From an uncultured Clostridia bacterium (GTDB lineage: Bacteria > Bacillota > Clostridia > Christensenellales > Borkfalkiaceae): a stretch of 21,277 bases of DNA. The notes beneath the pieces were generated by a model, which was not told the origin of the DNA, ran no database searches, and worked only from the letters and a program-made list of their open reading frames with translations. This document shows positions 1 through 8,000 of the stretch, piece after piece (position 1 is the first letter of the stretch; each line of letters starts with the position of its first letter). A program made the position numbers and the translations under genes. The stretch covers positions 1 through 21,277 of the forward strand of contig CAKQSC010000011.1 of the NCBI GenBank assembly GCA_934271725.1, in the 5' to 3' direction.

Positions 1-1
1 C

Positions 2-481
2 ATTTTAAAGACGGTGGGGCTACACGAACTTACCTGGTTTTCAAGCGCGAAAACTTCGCTTGCGTCCTTTATATTTATGAACGTATGGAACGTCGGCGGG
101 GGAATGATAATATGGTTGTCCTGTTTTAAACAGATTCCCGTGTCTTTGTACGAGGCGGCGGAACTCGACGGGGCAAACTCGTGGCACAAACTCGTAAGCA
201 TAACCATACCTATGTCCACGCCCATAATATTCTATAACCTAATAACGGGAATAATAGGCTCGTTGCAGGTAAACTCTTCTCTTATCGTCGGAGGCTCCGA
301 CGGAACGGGCGTAGAAAACTCGCTGTACTTTATAGCGGTAAAGATATATAACGAAGCGTTTAAATCTTTGAATATGGGTTACGCAAGCGCGTTCGCGTGG
401 GTATTGTTCCTGTTTATAGCGTTGCTTACCGTGCTTATATTCAAAAAATCCAAATGGGTATTTTACGGAGGTGAGGACTAA
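2..481 (+). CDS. Carbohydrate ABC transporter permease, MalF/UgpA type (5' end missing)
   Basis: Inner subunit of a sugar ABC importer that forms half of the membrane channel. The reading frame is open from base 2, so the start lies upstream of the window and only about the last 160 residues are present. The cytoplasmic loop carries the EAA motif of binding-protein-dependent permeases (Y-E-A-A-E-L-D-G-A, then I-P-M-S-T-P), which docks to the ATPase. It is flanked by hydrophobic segments, and the last one ends in a short basic tail (F-K-K-S-K). It overlaps the next permease by one base (TAATG), as is typical for paired permeases of the MalF/MalG class. The solute-binding lipoprotein is expected just upstream. 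No ATPase gene is visible, so a shared MsmK-type ATPase may serve it. The sugar cannot be told from sequence. Confidence 0.93.
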   Translation: MLKTVGLHELTWFSSAKTSLASFIFMNVWNVGGGMIIWLSCFKQIPVSLYEAAELDGANSWHKLVSITIPMSTPIIFYNLITGIIGSLQVNSSLIVGGSDGTGVENSLYFIAVKIYNEAFKSLNMGYASAFAWVLFLFIALLTVLIFKKSKWVFYGGED

Positions 482-1359
482 TGACGGAAGAAATCATCGT
501 AAAAACCCCCGGTTTCGACGACGGAAGAAAAGAAAAACGGAAAAGAATAATAATAAAAATCGTTCAATATTTCGTATTGACCTTGATAGCGATATTCCTT
601 GCGTTTCCGTTTTTCCTGCTTATATCCCGTTCTTTTATGAGCGAAATGGATATAAACTCCGCAAGAATAATACCGTCTAAAATAACTTTTGACAACTACA
701 AAACGATTTTTGCGAAAAACAACTATTTGCTGTATACCTGGAACACTTTAAAGGTAGTAGGTTGCAATATGGTTCTCGTACCGCTTTCGGCGTCTCTTTG
801 CGCATATGCGTTTTCAAGACTGCAATGGAAAGGCAGAGAGTTGGTATTTGCCTGCGTGCTTTCTACCATAATGATTCCGGGAACGGTTTTGCAAGTACCG
901 CTATACGTATTGTTTTATAAGTTCGGCTGGCTCGGCTCGCTTAAACCGCTTATAATTCCGGCGGCGTTCGGCGGAGGCGCGATAAACATATTCCTTCTTC
1001 GTCAGTTTATGAGGGCTATCCCCAAAGAAATGGACGAAGCGGCGATTATAGACGGCGCAAACGTATTCAGAAGATATATTCTCATAATTCCGCTGTGCAT
1101 GCCTATACTTCTTTATATCGTCGTAGGAACTTTTGCCGGCGGTTGGAGCGATTTCTTCGGACCGCTCGTATATCTTACCAAACGCGAAACGTATACCCTT
1201 GCGGTAATAATTTATCAGGACTCGCTTGCAAGCGATATCTCGACGGCAAGTTTAAAAATGGCGGCGGGAACCTTTATGGCGATATTCCCCGCGTTGCTGT
1301 TCATTCTTTATCAGCGTAAACTGATAGACGGAATTATGGTAGGCGCGGTTAAGGGATAA
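481..1359 (+). CDS. Carbohydrate ABC transporter permease, MalG/UgpE type
   Basis: Second channel subunit of the sugar importer, complete at 292 residues, the usual length for this family. There is a basic cytoplasmic N-terminus, a first membrane helix at about residues 25-48, and further helices at about 92-112, 120-145, 158-175, 205-225 and 262-280. The EAA loop is at residues 186-204 (E-A-A-I-I-D-G-A-N, then I-I-P). The GGAGGTGAGG ribosome site just upstream and the one-base overlap with the preceding permease support the ATG used here. A 62-base gap separates it from the large surface protein, so cotranscription is likely. The partner and gene order are those of CUT1 oligosaccharide transporters, which usually bring in di- to oligosaccharides. 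That fits the cytoplasmic glycoside hydrolases downstream. Confidence 0.95.
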   Translation: MTEEIIVKTPGFDDGRKEKRKRIIIKIVQYFVLTLIAIFLAFPFFLLISRSFMSEMDINSARIIPSKITFDNYKTIFAKNNYLLYTWNTLKVVGCNMVLVPLSASLCAYAFSRLQWKGRELVFACVLSTIMIPGTVLQVPLYVLFYKFGWLGSLKPLIIPAAFGGGAINIFLLRQFMRAIPKEMDEAAIIDGANVFRRYILIIPLCMPILLYIVVGTFAGGWSDFFGPLVYLTKRETYTLAVIIYQDSLASDISTASLKMAAGTFMAIFPALLFILYQRKLIDGIMVGAVKG

Positions 1360-1378
1360 TAAATAAAAAAGTCTTTAT

Positions 1379-1396
1379 CTGCGGAAAAATCCGCGG
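1379..1396 (+). other. Small hairpin in the permease to surface-protein gap
   Basis: CTGCGGA, loop AAAA, TCCGCGG: seven pairs including one T-G wobble. No T-run follows, so it is not a standard terminator. It lies about 15 bases upstream of the strong AGGAGG ribosome site of the large surface protein. It could stabilise a processed mRNA end and allow that gene to be expressed at a different level from the permeases, but this is inference. Confidence 0.35.
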
Positions 1397-1421
1397 AAGA
1401 AATAATTTTCAGGAGGAAAGT

Positions 1422-4400
1422 ATGTTAAAGAAAACAAGCAAAATCATACTCGTTGCATTACTCGGAATATGCCTTGCTCTGACGGCAATTTTCGGGCTGA
1501 CGTCTTTTAAAGACGGCGGTAGCGCGAGTGCGGACGGAAAAACGGCGGAAGATATTATAGATCTTTCGCACGGACCGAAAGACAACGTCGGACAACCGAC
1601 TGCCGACGGTGCAAGCAATGCTATCAAAGTGCATTTCAAGGGCGTTGATATGAGCGACGGCTCGTTTCTCGAAAACCTTGCCGGTTTCAACGACAAACTC
1701 GTTGTCGGTACGGACAGCACCGAAAAAACGGTTGCTCAATGGACGAGCGACGCCGGTTCGAGAGTGTTCAGAATAGCCGTTTACGGCGCGGGAATGTACG
1801 TTCAGTGCGAAAATGCAAGAGTGATTGAAGTAAACGATATTAAATATCTTACGTTTAAAGAGGGATTCGCTCTTTACGAAGGTACCGCCGGAACGAAAGA
1901 TGACTGGGTATTCAGCAAGACCGCTACTACGAAATTAGAGGGTACGGATTTCCCGGCAGACCTTAAACTTTACGTAAATCGCGACGCTAACGCATATCAA
2001 TACGCTACAAGCGAACTTACCGTTGCTTCTCAACCGACCAAAACGGTTTACGAAATAGGCGATACGTTCGATCCGAGCGGAATGACGCTTACGGCGGTAA
2101 CCGAAACGAGCGGAACGAAAACCATAGAAGTTACTTCCGCAATGTGCACCGCAGACCTTTCGGAAGCGGGCGCAAAGCAAGTTACCGTTTCTTATGCAGG
2201 TAAAACGGTTACCGTAGACGTAACGGTAAACGCTCCCGCAAAAGTTCTTACGGGCATCGCTTACAAGAGCGGTTCCGTTTCGATAGAACAAAACGGCAGT
2301 GTAAACGAAATGACCTTAACCGACCTTATTGTAACGGCTCGTTATGAGGACGGAACGGCGGAGGACGTAACGGTTACTTCCGATATGATTTCGGTAGATC
2401 CCGCGGTTCTCGGTACCGTTCGCGGTAAGGTTATATATACTCTCGGCAACGTTACCAAATCTTGCGATATAGAAGTTACCGTAACGGACAGAACAAGCGG
2501 TTACGACGCAAACAATACTTACGTAATCCCCGTCGACGGATATTATGCCGGCGAAGACGGCGGTGATCGTAAACTCAACGACAGCGGTATTTCTATATGG
2601 TTTACCACCAACGCCGGATTCAAAAAAGAAAACGTTTTTGAGGGACTCGGTGAAAAATGGTATTCCGACGGCGGTTTTGAAGAAGCTACCGCAGATATAA
2701 ACAATCACGTACTTTTAAACGGCAAGACTTTCAACGAACTTAAAACGGAAGGCGTAGATCTTACGAGATTCGTTCTCGGTTGGTACGGCGACGGCGTATT
2801 CTGTTTGCGTATTCACGTCGGTGCAGGTTATTCGCTCGACACTCTTGAAACGGTAACTATTCTGAGAGGCTTCCGTATGTACAACACATCGGCGCAGGCT
2901 CTCGGCGCGAAAACTCCTTGCGACTATACGTTTGAAGTAGCGGATAAACCGGGTACGTCGGATAAAATGCTTGTAAGAAAGACAGAAAGCATAAGCGTAG
3001 TATCCGCACCGACCAAAACCGTTTATACCGTAGGCGACGAATTCAAGAGCAACGGAATGACGATTAAAGCCGTTTACACGGACGGCGGTTCGGCAATACT
3101 TTCCGTAAAAGACAGAATGATAAGTTACGATTTCTCGGAAGCGGGCGAAAAGAACGTTACGGTAACTTATAACGGCAAAACGGCAACGCAGGCGGTTACG
3201 GTAAACGAACCCGTGGCTACCATAACGGGCATAGCGGTTAAAAATGGCGTAACGCTTACTCTTAAACAATATTCGGTAATTCCCGTTCTTTCGGCGGACG
3301 CTAAAATAGTTGTTTCTTACAGCAACGACACGACGGAAGAAGTCGACCTTACTCTCGCTATGATAAGCGGTTATACCAACGAAACGGTAGGAAACGGCAG
3401 GGCGACCGTAACTTATAAAGAACACGAATGCGATATAAATTACACCGTTTCCGCTTACGACGGCGAATCCTATTTCAGCGGAATAGACTACGGTCCCGTC
3501 TACGGTACCGAAGGCACGGGCTATGCTTCGCTTGTCGGTATAGACGAAGTCGGTTTGTCGGTGTCGCTTAAAGCGTTGTGGGATGCGGATAAGGCTCAGT
3601 CGGCGGTTATAGGAAAGCCGAACAGCGATTTTGTTACGATTAACGGCAAAACCTTCACTCAACTTTTAAGCGAAGATAAAGTTACCCGTATGCTTATGAA
3701 CGGCAGAAACTTCGGTTTCCATATCGACGATGTGGATTTCATGGCAACCGTAAAGAACGGCGCGGAAATATGTCTGCTTCCCGGTTTTGCCTGGGTAACT
3801 TACACTGCGGACGCGTGGGGCATTAAAGATAAATATTCCGAATACACTCCCATCGAAAACGCGGTCATAACAACTCCTATGTACTTCTGTTTCAAAAACG
3901 GAATGATAGAAAAAGTGGTTGACAACATTACTCTTAACGGTACGCCTAAGGCGGATTATTATAAGGGCGACGTAATCGACGTTACGGGACTTACTCTTTC
4001 GGTAAAATATAAAGGGTTCGACGCGGAAACGATAAACGTTACCACCGATATGTGCGACTACGATTTCTCCGAGGCGGGCAAAGTAACCGTATCCGTAATT
4101 TACGCGGGCGTTACCAACACGTTTGAAGCAACCGTTACGGACGTAGTGCTCGAAAGCGTAGAAATAGTAAATCAACCCACCAAAAAAGAATACGATTTCG
4201 GTATAGACAACGTTCTTAATCTCGAAGGCATTAAAGTCGTCGCTAAATACAGCAACGACACGGAAAGAGAAATCGCGAAAGAAAGCCTTACGATAGAGGG
4301 ATTCGATTCCCGTGCTTTCGGAAAACAGACCATTACTCTTAAATACGGCGATAAATCTGCGACTTACGAAATCGAAGTAAAGAATATTTCGGACGACAAA

Positions 4401-5282
4401 TATCTCAGCATAGACTATGCTTCCGGCGCGCCTTCTTACGAAAGCAGTCAACACTATTCTCTCGTAGTGTACTTTAAACTCAACGGCACTTACGAAGAAC
4501 TCAACAGTTTTTGGAGAACGGATAAACTCGATTACGTTGCGGATTATATGCTTATCAACGGCAAAAAAGTTTCCGACCTTATAAAAGAGGGTAAAGTTAC
4601 CCGTCTTGCTACCTGGACCAACCAACTTGTCATTCACCTCGATACGAAATATCTCGTACCGGCAACGTGGGTAGATAAGCGCGACAAAACGAACCCCGAC
4701 GCGGTTCATTACGAAGAGGGCGTTTCGGAAGTAGTAGAAACCATTACTTTCCTTCCGGGATTCCAGTGGTATACGGTTACGGGAATACTTTCCGGCGAAC
4801 TTTGGGGTAATGATAACGCTTATATGAACGCTACGCCTATATCGGGCGCGGTATTGAAAGAAAAGATAACCATTAAAAACGAGGACGGTTATTACTGGAC
4901 CAGACCTTTGCGTACGGATGCGGACGGCAACGTCGCTTCGGACGCGGTTACTTTGGCTTCCTTGCCGACCAAAACCGTTTATACCGTCGGCGACAGACTC
5001 GACGTTAAAGGAATGAAAGTAATCGTTAAGTATGCGGACGGCGGAGTTGAAGAAATTATCCCCGGCGTAAGCGAAATAACGGGTTACAAAAAGGACGTTG
5101 AAGGCAAGCAGACTCTTTCGTTCACGTATATGGGACAGACGGTAACGTTCGACGTAACGGTTAAGAAAGCGTCGAGCGAAAAAGGTTGTAAGAGCAGTGT
5201 CGGCGTCGTAGGACTTGCGGGATTGCTTGCAGTGCTTTCTTCGGCTACCTTCGTTTTAAGGAAAAAGAGAGATGAAAAATAA
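1422..5282 (+). CDS. Secreted, membrane-anchored multidomain surface protein with bacterial Ig-like domains
   Basis: No enzyme domain recognised. A signal peptide (basic start, hydrophobic residues 8-26) probably ends at A-S-A|D near residue 37. Four copies of a 150-170 residue module, which I do not recognise, lie at about 42-190, 360-520, 680-830 and 990-1163. Each of the first three is followed by two Ig-like (Big_3-like) domains and the last by one: about 197-270, 276-354, 522-594, 598-677, 832-906, 909-987 and 1175-1247. Ig copies share P-T-K-T-V-Y-x-x-G-D, a G-M strand, D-x-S-E-A-G and a terminal V-T-V. The protein ends in K-G-C, a hydrophobic helix (about 1257-1279) and R-K-K-R, an anchor-like tail without LPXTG. 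AGGAGG six bases upstream fixes the start. Beside sugar permeases it is most likely a glycan-binding or cell-surface adhesion protein; this is inferred from domain type and place. Confidence 0.85.
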   Translation: MLKKTSKIILVALLGICLALTAIFGLTSFKDGGSASADGKTAEDIIDLSHGPKDNVGQPTADGASNAIKVHFKGVDMSDGSFLENLAGFNDKLVVGTDSTEKTVAQWTSDAGSRVFRIAVYGAGMYVQCENARVIEVNDIKYLTFKEGFALYEGTAGTKDDWVFSKTATTKLEGTDFPADLKLYVNRDANAYQYATSELTVASQPTKTVYEIGDTFDPSGMTLTAVTETSGTKTIEVTSAMCTADLSEAGAKQVTVSYAGKTVTVDVTVNAPAKVLTGIAYKSGSVSIEQNGSVNEMTLTDLIVTARYEDGTAEDVTVTSDMISVDPAVLGTVRGKVIYTLGNVTKSCDIEVTVTDRTSGYDANNTYVIPVDGYYAGEDGGDRKLNDSGISIWFTTNAGFKKENVFEGLGEKWYSDGGFEEATADINNHVLLNGKTFNELKTEGVDLTRFVLGWYGDGVFCLRIHVGAGYSLDTLETVTILRGFRMYNTSAQALGAKTPCDYTFEVADKPGTSDKMLVRKTESISVVSAPTKTVYTVGDEFKSNGMTIKAVYTDGGSAILSVKDRMISYDFSEAGEKNVTVTYNGKTATQAVTVNEPVATITGIAVKNGVTLTLKQYSVIPVLSADAKIVVSYSNDTTEEVDLTLAMISGYTNETVGNGRATVTYKEHECDINYTVSAYDGESYFSGIDYGPVYGTEGTGYASLVGIDEVGLSVSLKALWDADKAQSAVIGKPNSDFVTINGKTFTQLLSEDKVTRMLMNGRNFGFHIDDVDFMATVKNGAEICLLPGFAWVTYTADAWGIKDKYSEYTPIENAVITTPMYFCFKNGMIEKVVDNITLNGTPKADYYKGDVIDVTGLTLSVKYKGFDAETINVTTDMCDYDFSEAGKVTVSVIYAGVTNTFEATVTDVVLESVEIVNQPTKKEYDFGIDNVLNLEGIKVVAKYSNDTEREIAKESLTIEGFDSRAFGKQTITLKYGDKSATYEIEVKNISDDKYLSIDYASGAPSYESSQHYSLVVYFKLNGTYEELNSFWRTDKLDYVADYMLINGKKVSDLIKEGKVTRLATWTNQLVIHLDTKYLVPATWVDKRDKTNPDAVHYEEGVSEVVETITFLPGFQWYTVTGILSGELWGNDNAYMNATPISGAVLKEKITIKNEDGYYWTRPLRTDADGNVASDAVTLASLPTKTVYTVGDRLDVKGMKVIVKYADGGVEEIIPGVSEITGYKKDVEGKQTLSFTYMGQTVTFDVTVKKASSEKGCKSSVGVVGLAGLLAVLSSATFVLRKKRDEK
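1545..1991 (+). repeat. Unrecognised surface module, copy 1 of 4 (most divergent)
   Basis: Residues about 42-190 of the surface protein. It aligns with copies 2-4 through a strand-rich pattern ending in K-E-G-F-A-L-Y, equivalent to L-x-G-F-x-x-Y in the other copies. It has lost the I-N-G-K-T-F core and shows only a weaker L-V-V-G-T-D segment there. It is the N-terminal mature domain, directly after the signal peptide. Confidence 0.5.
2499..2981 (+). repeat. Unrecognised surface module, copy 2 of 4
   Basis: Residues about 360-520. Core signature L-L-N-G-K-T-F-N-E-L, then L-T-R-F, then the hydrophobic strand C-L-R-I-H-V and L-R-G-F-R-M-Y. These features recur at the same relative positions in copies 3 and 4. 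It sits between Ig-like domains 2 and 3. Confidence 0.65.
3459..3911 (+). repeat. Unrecognised surface module, copy 3 of 4
   Basis: Residues about 680-830. Core signature T-I-N-G-K-T-F-T-Q-L, V-T-R-M, F-G-F-H-I and L-P-G-F-A-W. It begins with Y-F-S-G-I-D-Y, which matches Y-L-S-I-D-Y at the start of copy 4. Confidence 0.65.
4389..4910 (+). repeat. Unrecognised surface module, copy 4 of 4
   Basis: Residues about 990-1163. Core signature L-I-N-G-K-K-V-S-D-L, V-T-R-L, L-V-I-H-L and L-P-G-F-Q-W-Y. It is longer than the other copies because of an insertion after the I-H-L strand (about residues 1080-1103). One Ig-like domain and the anchor follow. Confidence 0.65.
5184..5279 (+). other. C-terminal Gly-Cys / helix / basic anchor signal of the surface protein
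   Basis: The last 32 residues start with G-C-K-S-S-V, run into a hydrophobic helix and end in R-K-K-R-D-E-K. The glycerophosphodiesterase in this window ends in the same layout with exactly the same Gly-Cys to C-terminus length. The Cys just outside the helix recalls Cys-containing three-part sorting tails such as Synerg-CTERM and MYXO-CTERM, but I cannot assign it to a named family. Confidence 0.5.
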
Positions 5283-7122
5283 AAAAACAAAATTAGCGTG
5301 TGCCGTTCTTGCCTGTTCTTTGGCATTTTCGGCAACGGCGTGCAGTCTTAACGGAGACGGCGGGAGCGATCCCGCCATATCCGGTTACGACGAGAGTTTA
5401 AGAGTAGAAGATACCCGCGAAATAACGGATAAAGAATATACTTCTTACAACATCGTCGGAACGGACGATTACGGAAGAACCATAATGACGGTAGACGGCA
5501 AAAAAGATAAAGAAGCCTACGTGGGAATGTTCTTCTTTTTGTCGCTCGGGCAACACAGCAACCACAGGGGCGAGTACGATATAAGCAAGATAACGCAGGA
5601 CGGCGAAGACCTTGACGCCTTTCAGGTAGACAACAGAACGTCGCCCGTCGGCTCGGCTCACTTCTGGGGGGAACCCGTTTTCGGATATTACAATTCTTCC
5701 GACGAGTGGGTTATAAGAAAGCAGATTGAAATGCTAACTTTGGCGGGAATAGATTTTATCGTTCTCGACACTTCCAACGCGGTAACCTATCAAAGCGTTA
5801 CGGACGTGTTGTTCCCCGTTATGCTCGAATATTACAACAAAGGCTGGAACGTTCCGAAAGTAATGTATTACATTGCCAACAACAACGGCGAAAACACTAC
5901 TTATCCCAACACGTTAAGGACGGTTTATAACTATTTTTACGCGACGGATACGTACAAAAATCTTTGGTTCTGCCCTAACGGCAAACCTATGATAACACGG
6001 CACGAACTTGCAAACGACAAGTTTTTGTCTACTTTCGACGGCGGGATATATCTCAACTTTTTCGAGTTCCGTACCCGTCAATGGCCTATAAACGACTATC
6101 TTAAAGAAGACGGCGCGCCGTGGATAGAGTTCGAGTATCCTCAACCCATTCATACGGACTGGTTAAGCATTTCGGTCGCGCAACATTACAGCGTTCGTTT
6201 CAGCGACACGATAGGAACGCACGGCAGAGGCTGGGACGAGGAAAAAGGCATAAACGACCACGAAAATTACGGCAAAGGACTTAACTATCAGACGCAGTGG
6301 CAAACGGCGTTCGATTATCAGGCGGAGGGAACGAAAGTTAAATACGCTTTCATCACCGGCTGGAACGAATGGGTTGCCGAAAAGATGAAAGATTCAAGCG
6401 GAACGTATTTCACGGTAGATCAGTTCAACGAAGAGTATTCGAGAGATATCGAGCCTTGCGTAAACGAAAAAGTCGCGGATAATTTCTATATGCAGACTAT
6501 AATGAACATCAGGACTTTCAACTATTCTGACGCAAAGCACTACGTTTATCCCAAAACGACGATAGACGTTTCCGTTGACGACGCGAAGTGGAACGATATT
6601 CGTTCTTACGTCGATTTTACGGGCGACTGCAAAGACAGAAACCATAAAGGTATGATCGCAAGCAGAACTTATACGGACACTTCGGGCAGAAACGACATAG
6701 AAACGGTTAAAGTCGCAAGAGACGACGAGTATATGTATTTCAGAGTAACCACCGCAGATAACGTAACGTCTTATACCGACGGCGACGATAAGTGGATGAA
6801 TATACTTATCAAGACGGACAACGCCAAAAACGAATGGAAAGGGTATAATTACGTTATAAACCGCTCCGTAAACGGAACGGAAACTTCCGTAATGAAAGCG
6901 GACGGCAAAGGCGGACTTGTCGAAAAAGGCAAGGGCGAAGTGCGCGTTTACGGTAAAACTATGGTTGTAAAGGTAAAACTTTCCGATCTCGGACTTTCTT
7001 CTACAAACTACCACATAGAGTTTAAAGTTGCGGATAACGTGGCGGATTACGATCACGTTGAACTTTACCGTTCGGGCGATTCCGCGCCTATCGGCAGACT
7101 TAACTATTCTTACGGTTATTAA
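5272..7122 (+). CDS. Lipoprotein with GH99/GH71-like barrel and CBM9-like C-terminal domain
   Basis: Probable extracellular glycoside hydrolase or glycan-processing lipoprotein, 616 residues. The signal peptide ends in S-A-T-A-C with Cys24 as lipidation site. Residues about 80-415 show features of GH99/GH71-like barrels: a V-G-M-F-F-F strand, W-V-I-R-K-Q-I-E-M-L followed by G-I-D-F-I-V-L-D, and T-G-W-N-E-W near 362-367. That last motif resembles the A-W-N-E-W signature of GH99-like proteins. Residues about 430-616 form a beta-rich domain with T-S-G-R-N-D-I and Y-M-Y-F-R-V-T-T, as in CBM9/DOMON-type domains that often sit behind such barrels. The gene overlaps the surface protein by 11 bases and has AAGGA upstream. 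It is the last gene before a strong hairpin. Fold assignment is moderately sure; substrate is unknown, although characterised GH99 enzymes act on alpha-mannan or N-glycan-type substrates. Confidence 0.72.
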   Translation: MKNKKTKLACAVLACSLAFSATACSLNGDGGSDPAISGYDESLRVEDTREITDKEYTSYNIVGTDDYGRTIMTVDGKKDKEAYVGMFFFLSLGQHSNHRGEYDISKITQDGEDLDAFQVDNRTSPVGSAHFWGEPVFGYYNSSDEWVIRKQIEMLTLAGIDFIVLDTSNAVTYQSVTDVLFPVMLEYYNKGWNVPKVMYYIANNNGENTTYPNTLRTVYNYFYATDTYKNLWFCPNGKPMITRHELANDKFLSTFDGGIYLNFFEFRTRQWPINDYLKEDGAPWIEFEYPQPIHTDWLSISVAQHYSVRFSDTIGTHGRGWDEEKGINDHENYGKGLNYQTQWQTAFDYQAEGTKVKYAFITGWNEWVAEKMKDSSGTYFTVDQFNEEYSRDIEPCVNEKVADNFYMQTIMNIRTFNYSDAKHYVYPKTTIDVSVDDAKWNDIRSYVDFTGDCKDRNHKGMIASRTYTDTSGRNDIETVKVARDDEYMYFRVTTADNVTSYTDGDDKWMNILIKTDNAKNEWKGYNYVINRSVNGTETSVMKADGKGGLVEKGKGEVRVYGKTMVVKVKLSDLGLSSTNYHIEFKVADNVADYDHVELYRSGDSAPIGRLNYSYGY

Positions 7123-7130
7123 AAGTTTAC

Positions 7131-7170
7131 TGCCACGGATATTTTCATATCCGTGGCAAAACAAGTTTTA
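7131..7170 (+). terminator. Hairpin terminator after the GH99-like gene
   Basis: A perfect 12-base-pair stem (TGCCACGGATAT / ATATCCGTGGCA) with a TTTC loop spans 7131-7158, starting eight bases after the stop codon. The following run AAACAAGTTTTA is only weakly T-rich, so termination may be partial. Its place between two transcription units, just before a good promoter, supports the call. Confidence 0.7.
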
Positions 7171-7192
7171 AGGCTGTAATTTACTTGTTTAT

Positions 7193-7221
7193 TTGACAAG
7201 CGGTTGTTTAAAATGTATTAT
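7193..7221 (+). promoter_or_regulatory. Housekeeping sigma promoter of the seven-gene operon
   Basis: TTGACA at 7193-7198, a 17-base spacer, then TATTAT at 7216-7221. The -35 is a perfect consensus and the -10 differs at one position. The predicted transcript start (about 7227-7228) falls on the start codon of the next gene, so the mRNA may have almost no leader. Confidence 0.75.
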
Positions 7222-7226
7222 ATTTT

Positions 7227-7988
7227 ATGAAAAAAATTGTTCTAGTTATATTGATTTTTATATTGTCAGTATGCTCTTTTTCCCTACTCGGTTGCGGAAA
7301 AGACAACAACGAAGAAAAACATCAACCCGAGGGGAGTTATAAAATTGCTTTTCTCGGCGACAGTCTTACGGACAAGGGCGTTTATTCGGATATAGTAACG
7401 ACGCATTACACCGATTATATTTACGACAACTATTCGTTTGTCGACTCCTTTCAGAACGTTGGATATGCGGGTTCCTGCATAGCGGGGCTTCCCGGAAAAT
7501 CGGACGTAAATCCGTCATTTATTCAAAGGTATAAAAGAATCGACAAAAACGTCGGCGTGATAGTCGTTCTCGGCGGAACCAACGATTTCGGTTACGGCTC
7601 GAACGACCTTCCGAACCCGCTGGGAACTTACGGCGACGACACGGCGGAAACTTTTTACGGCGGACTTAAAGTTCTTATAGACGGGCTTACCGCCGATTAT
7701 CCTACGGCGAAAACAGTTTTCGTTACACCGCTTTACAGAAGGGAGCAGGAATCTAACGGCGTTCCCAACAAAAACAAATACGGATTTACGCTCGAACAGT
7801 ACGTAAACGCTATAAAAGAAACTTGCGAAAAAAGAGAGATTTCCTGTTTCGACGCGTTTCACCAAATTACGGAAATAGATATGTACACTTACGAAGAATA
7901 CGAGGTTGACGGGTTACATCTCAACGACAACGGAAATATTCTTCTCGGCAGATATTTAGGCGATTTTCTTGCCGAAACACTCGATTAA
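7227..7988 (+). CDS. SGNH/GDSL-family hydrolase, lipoprotein
   Basis: Probable extracellular esterase, for example removing acetyl groups from glycans, tethered to the membrane by lipid; 253 residues. Signal peptide with lipobox L-L-G-C (Cys23). All main SGNH blocks are visible: G-D-S with nucleophile Ser46, a glycine block near 79-82, G-G-T-N-D at 116-120, and D-G-L-H at 228-231 supplying the Asp-His of the triad. The start is fixed by the signal peptide, which begins exactly at this ATG. No Shine-Dalgarno sequence lies upstream, unlike the other genes here, and the promoter -10 ends only five bases before the ATG. It heads the operon and is 12 bases from the GH94 gene. Carbohydrate esterase activity fits the neighbours, but SGNH enzymes also include lipases. 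Confidence 0.88.
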   Translation: MKKIVLVILIFILSVCSFSLLGCGKDNNEEKHQPEGSYKIAFLGDSLTDKGVYSDIVTTHYTDYIYDNYSFVDSFQNVGYAGSCIAGLPGKSDVNPSFIQRYKRIDKNVGVIVVLGGTNDFGYGSNDLPNPLGTYGDDTAETFYGGLKVLIDGLTADYPTAKTVFVTPLYRREQESNGVPNKNKYGFTLEQYVNAIKETCEKREISCFDAFHQITEIDMYTYEEYEVDGLHLNDNGNILLGRYLGDFLAETLD

Positions 7989-8000
7989 AGGCGGTTATTT

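Noticed and set aside
471..680. Short plus-strand frame overlapping the start of the second permease
   Set aside because: It is a shifted frame of the permease, very basic, with no fold features. The permease frame has the better ribosome site and all family motifs.
2715..4709. Long minus-strand open frames of 315 and 347 codons opposite the surface protein
   Set aside because: They are rich in Arg, Tyr, Phe and Val without domain logic, have no ribosome site, and lie opposite a well-supported gene with repeats. The strong codon bias of the plus strand keeps the opposite frame open.
2034..4987. Near-identical DNA stretches (CCGACCAAAAC...) at 3009-3031 and 4965-4987, with a diverged copy near 2034
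   Set aside because: They are not mobile or regulatory repeats: they encode the conserved first strand of Ig-like domains in one protein.
6394..7164. 256-codon minus-strand frame opposite the GH99-like gene
   Set aside because: It shows the same biased composition as other antisense frames here, begins inside the terminator hairpin and has no recognisable motif.
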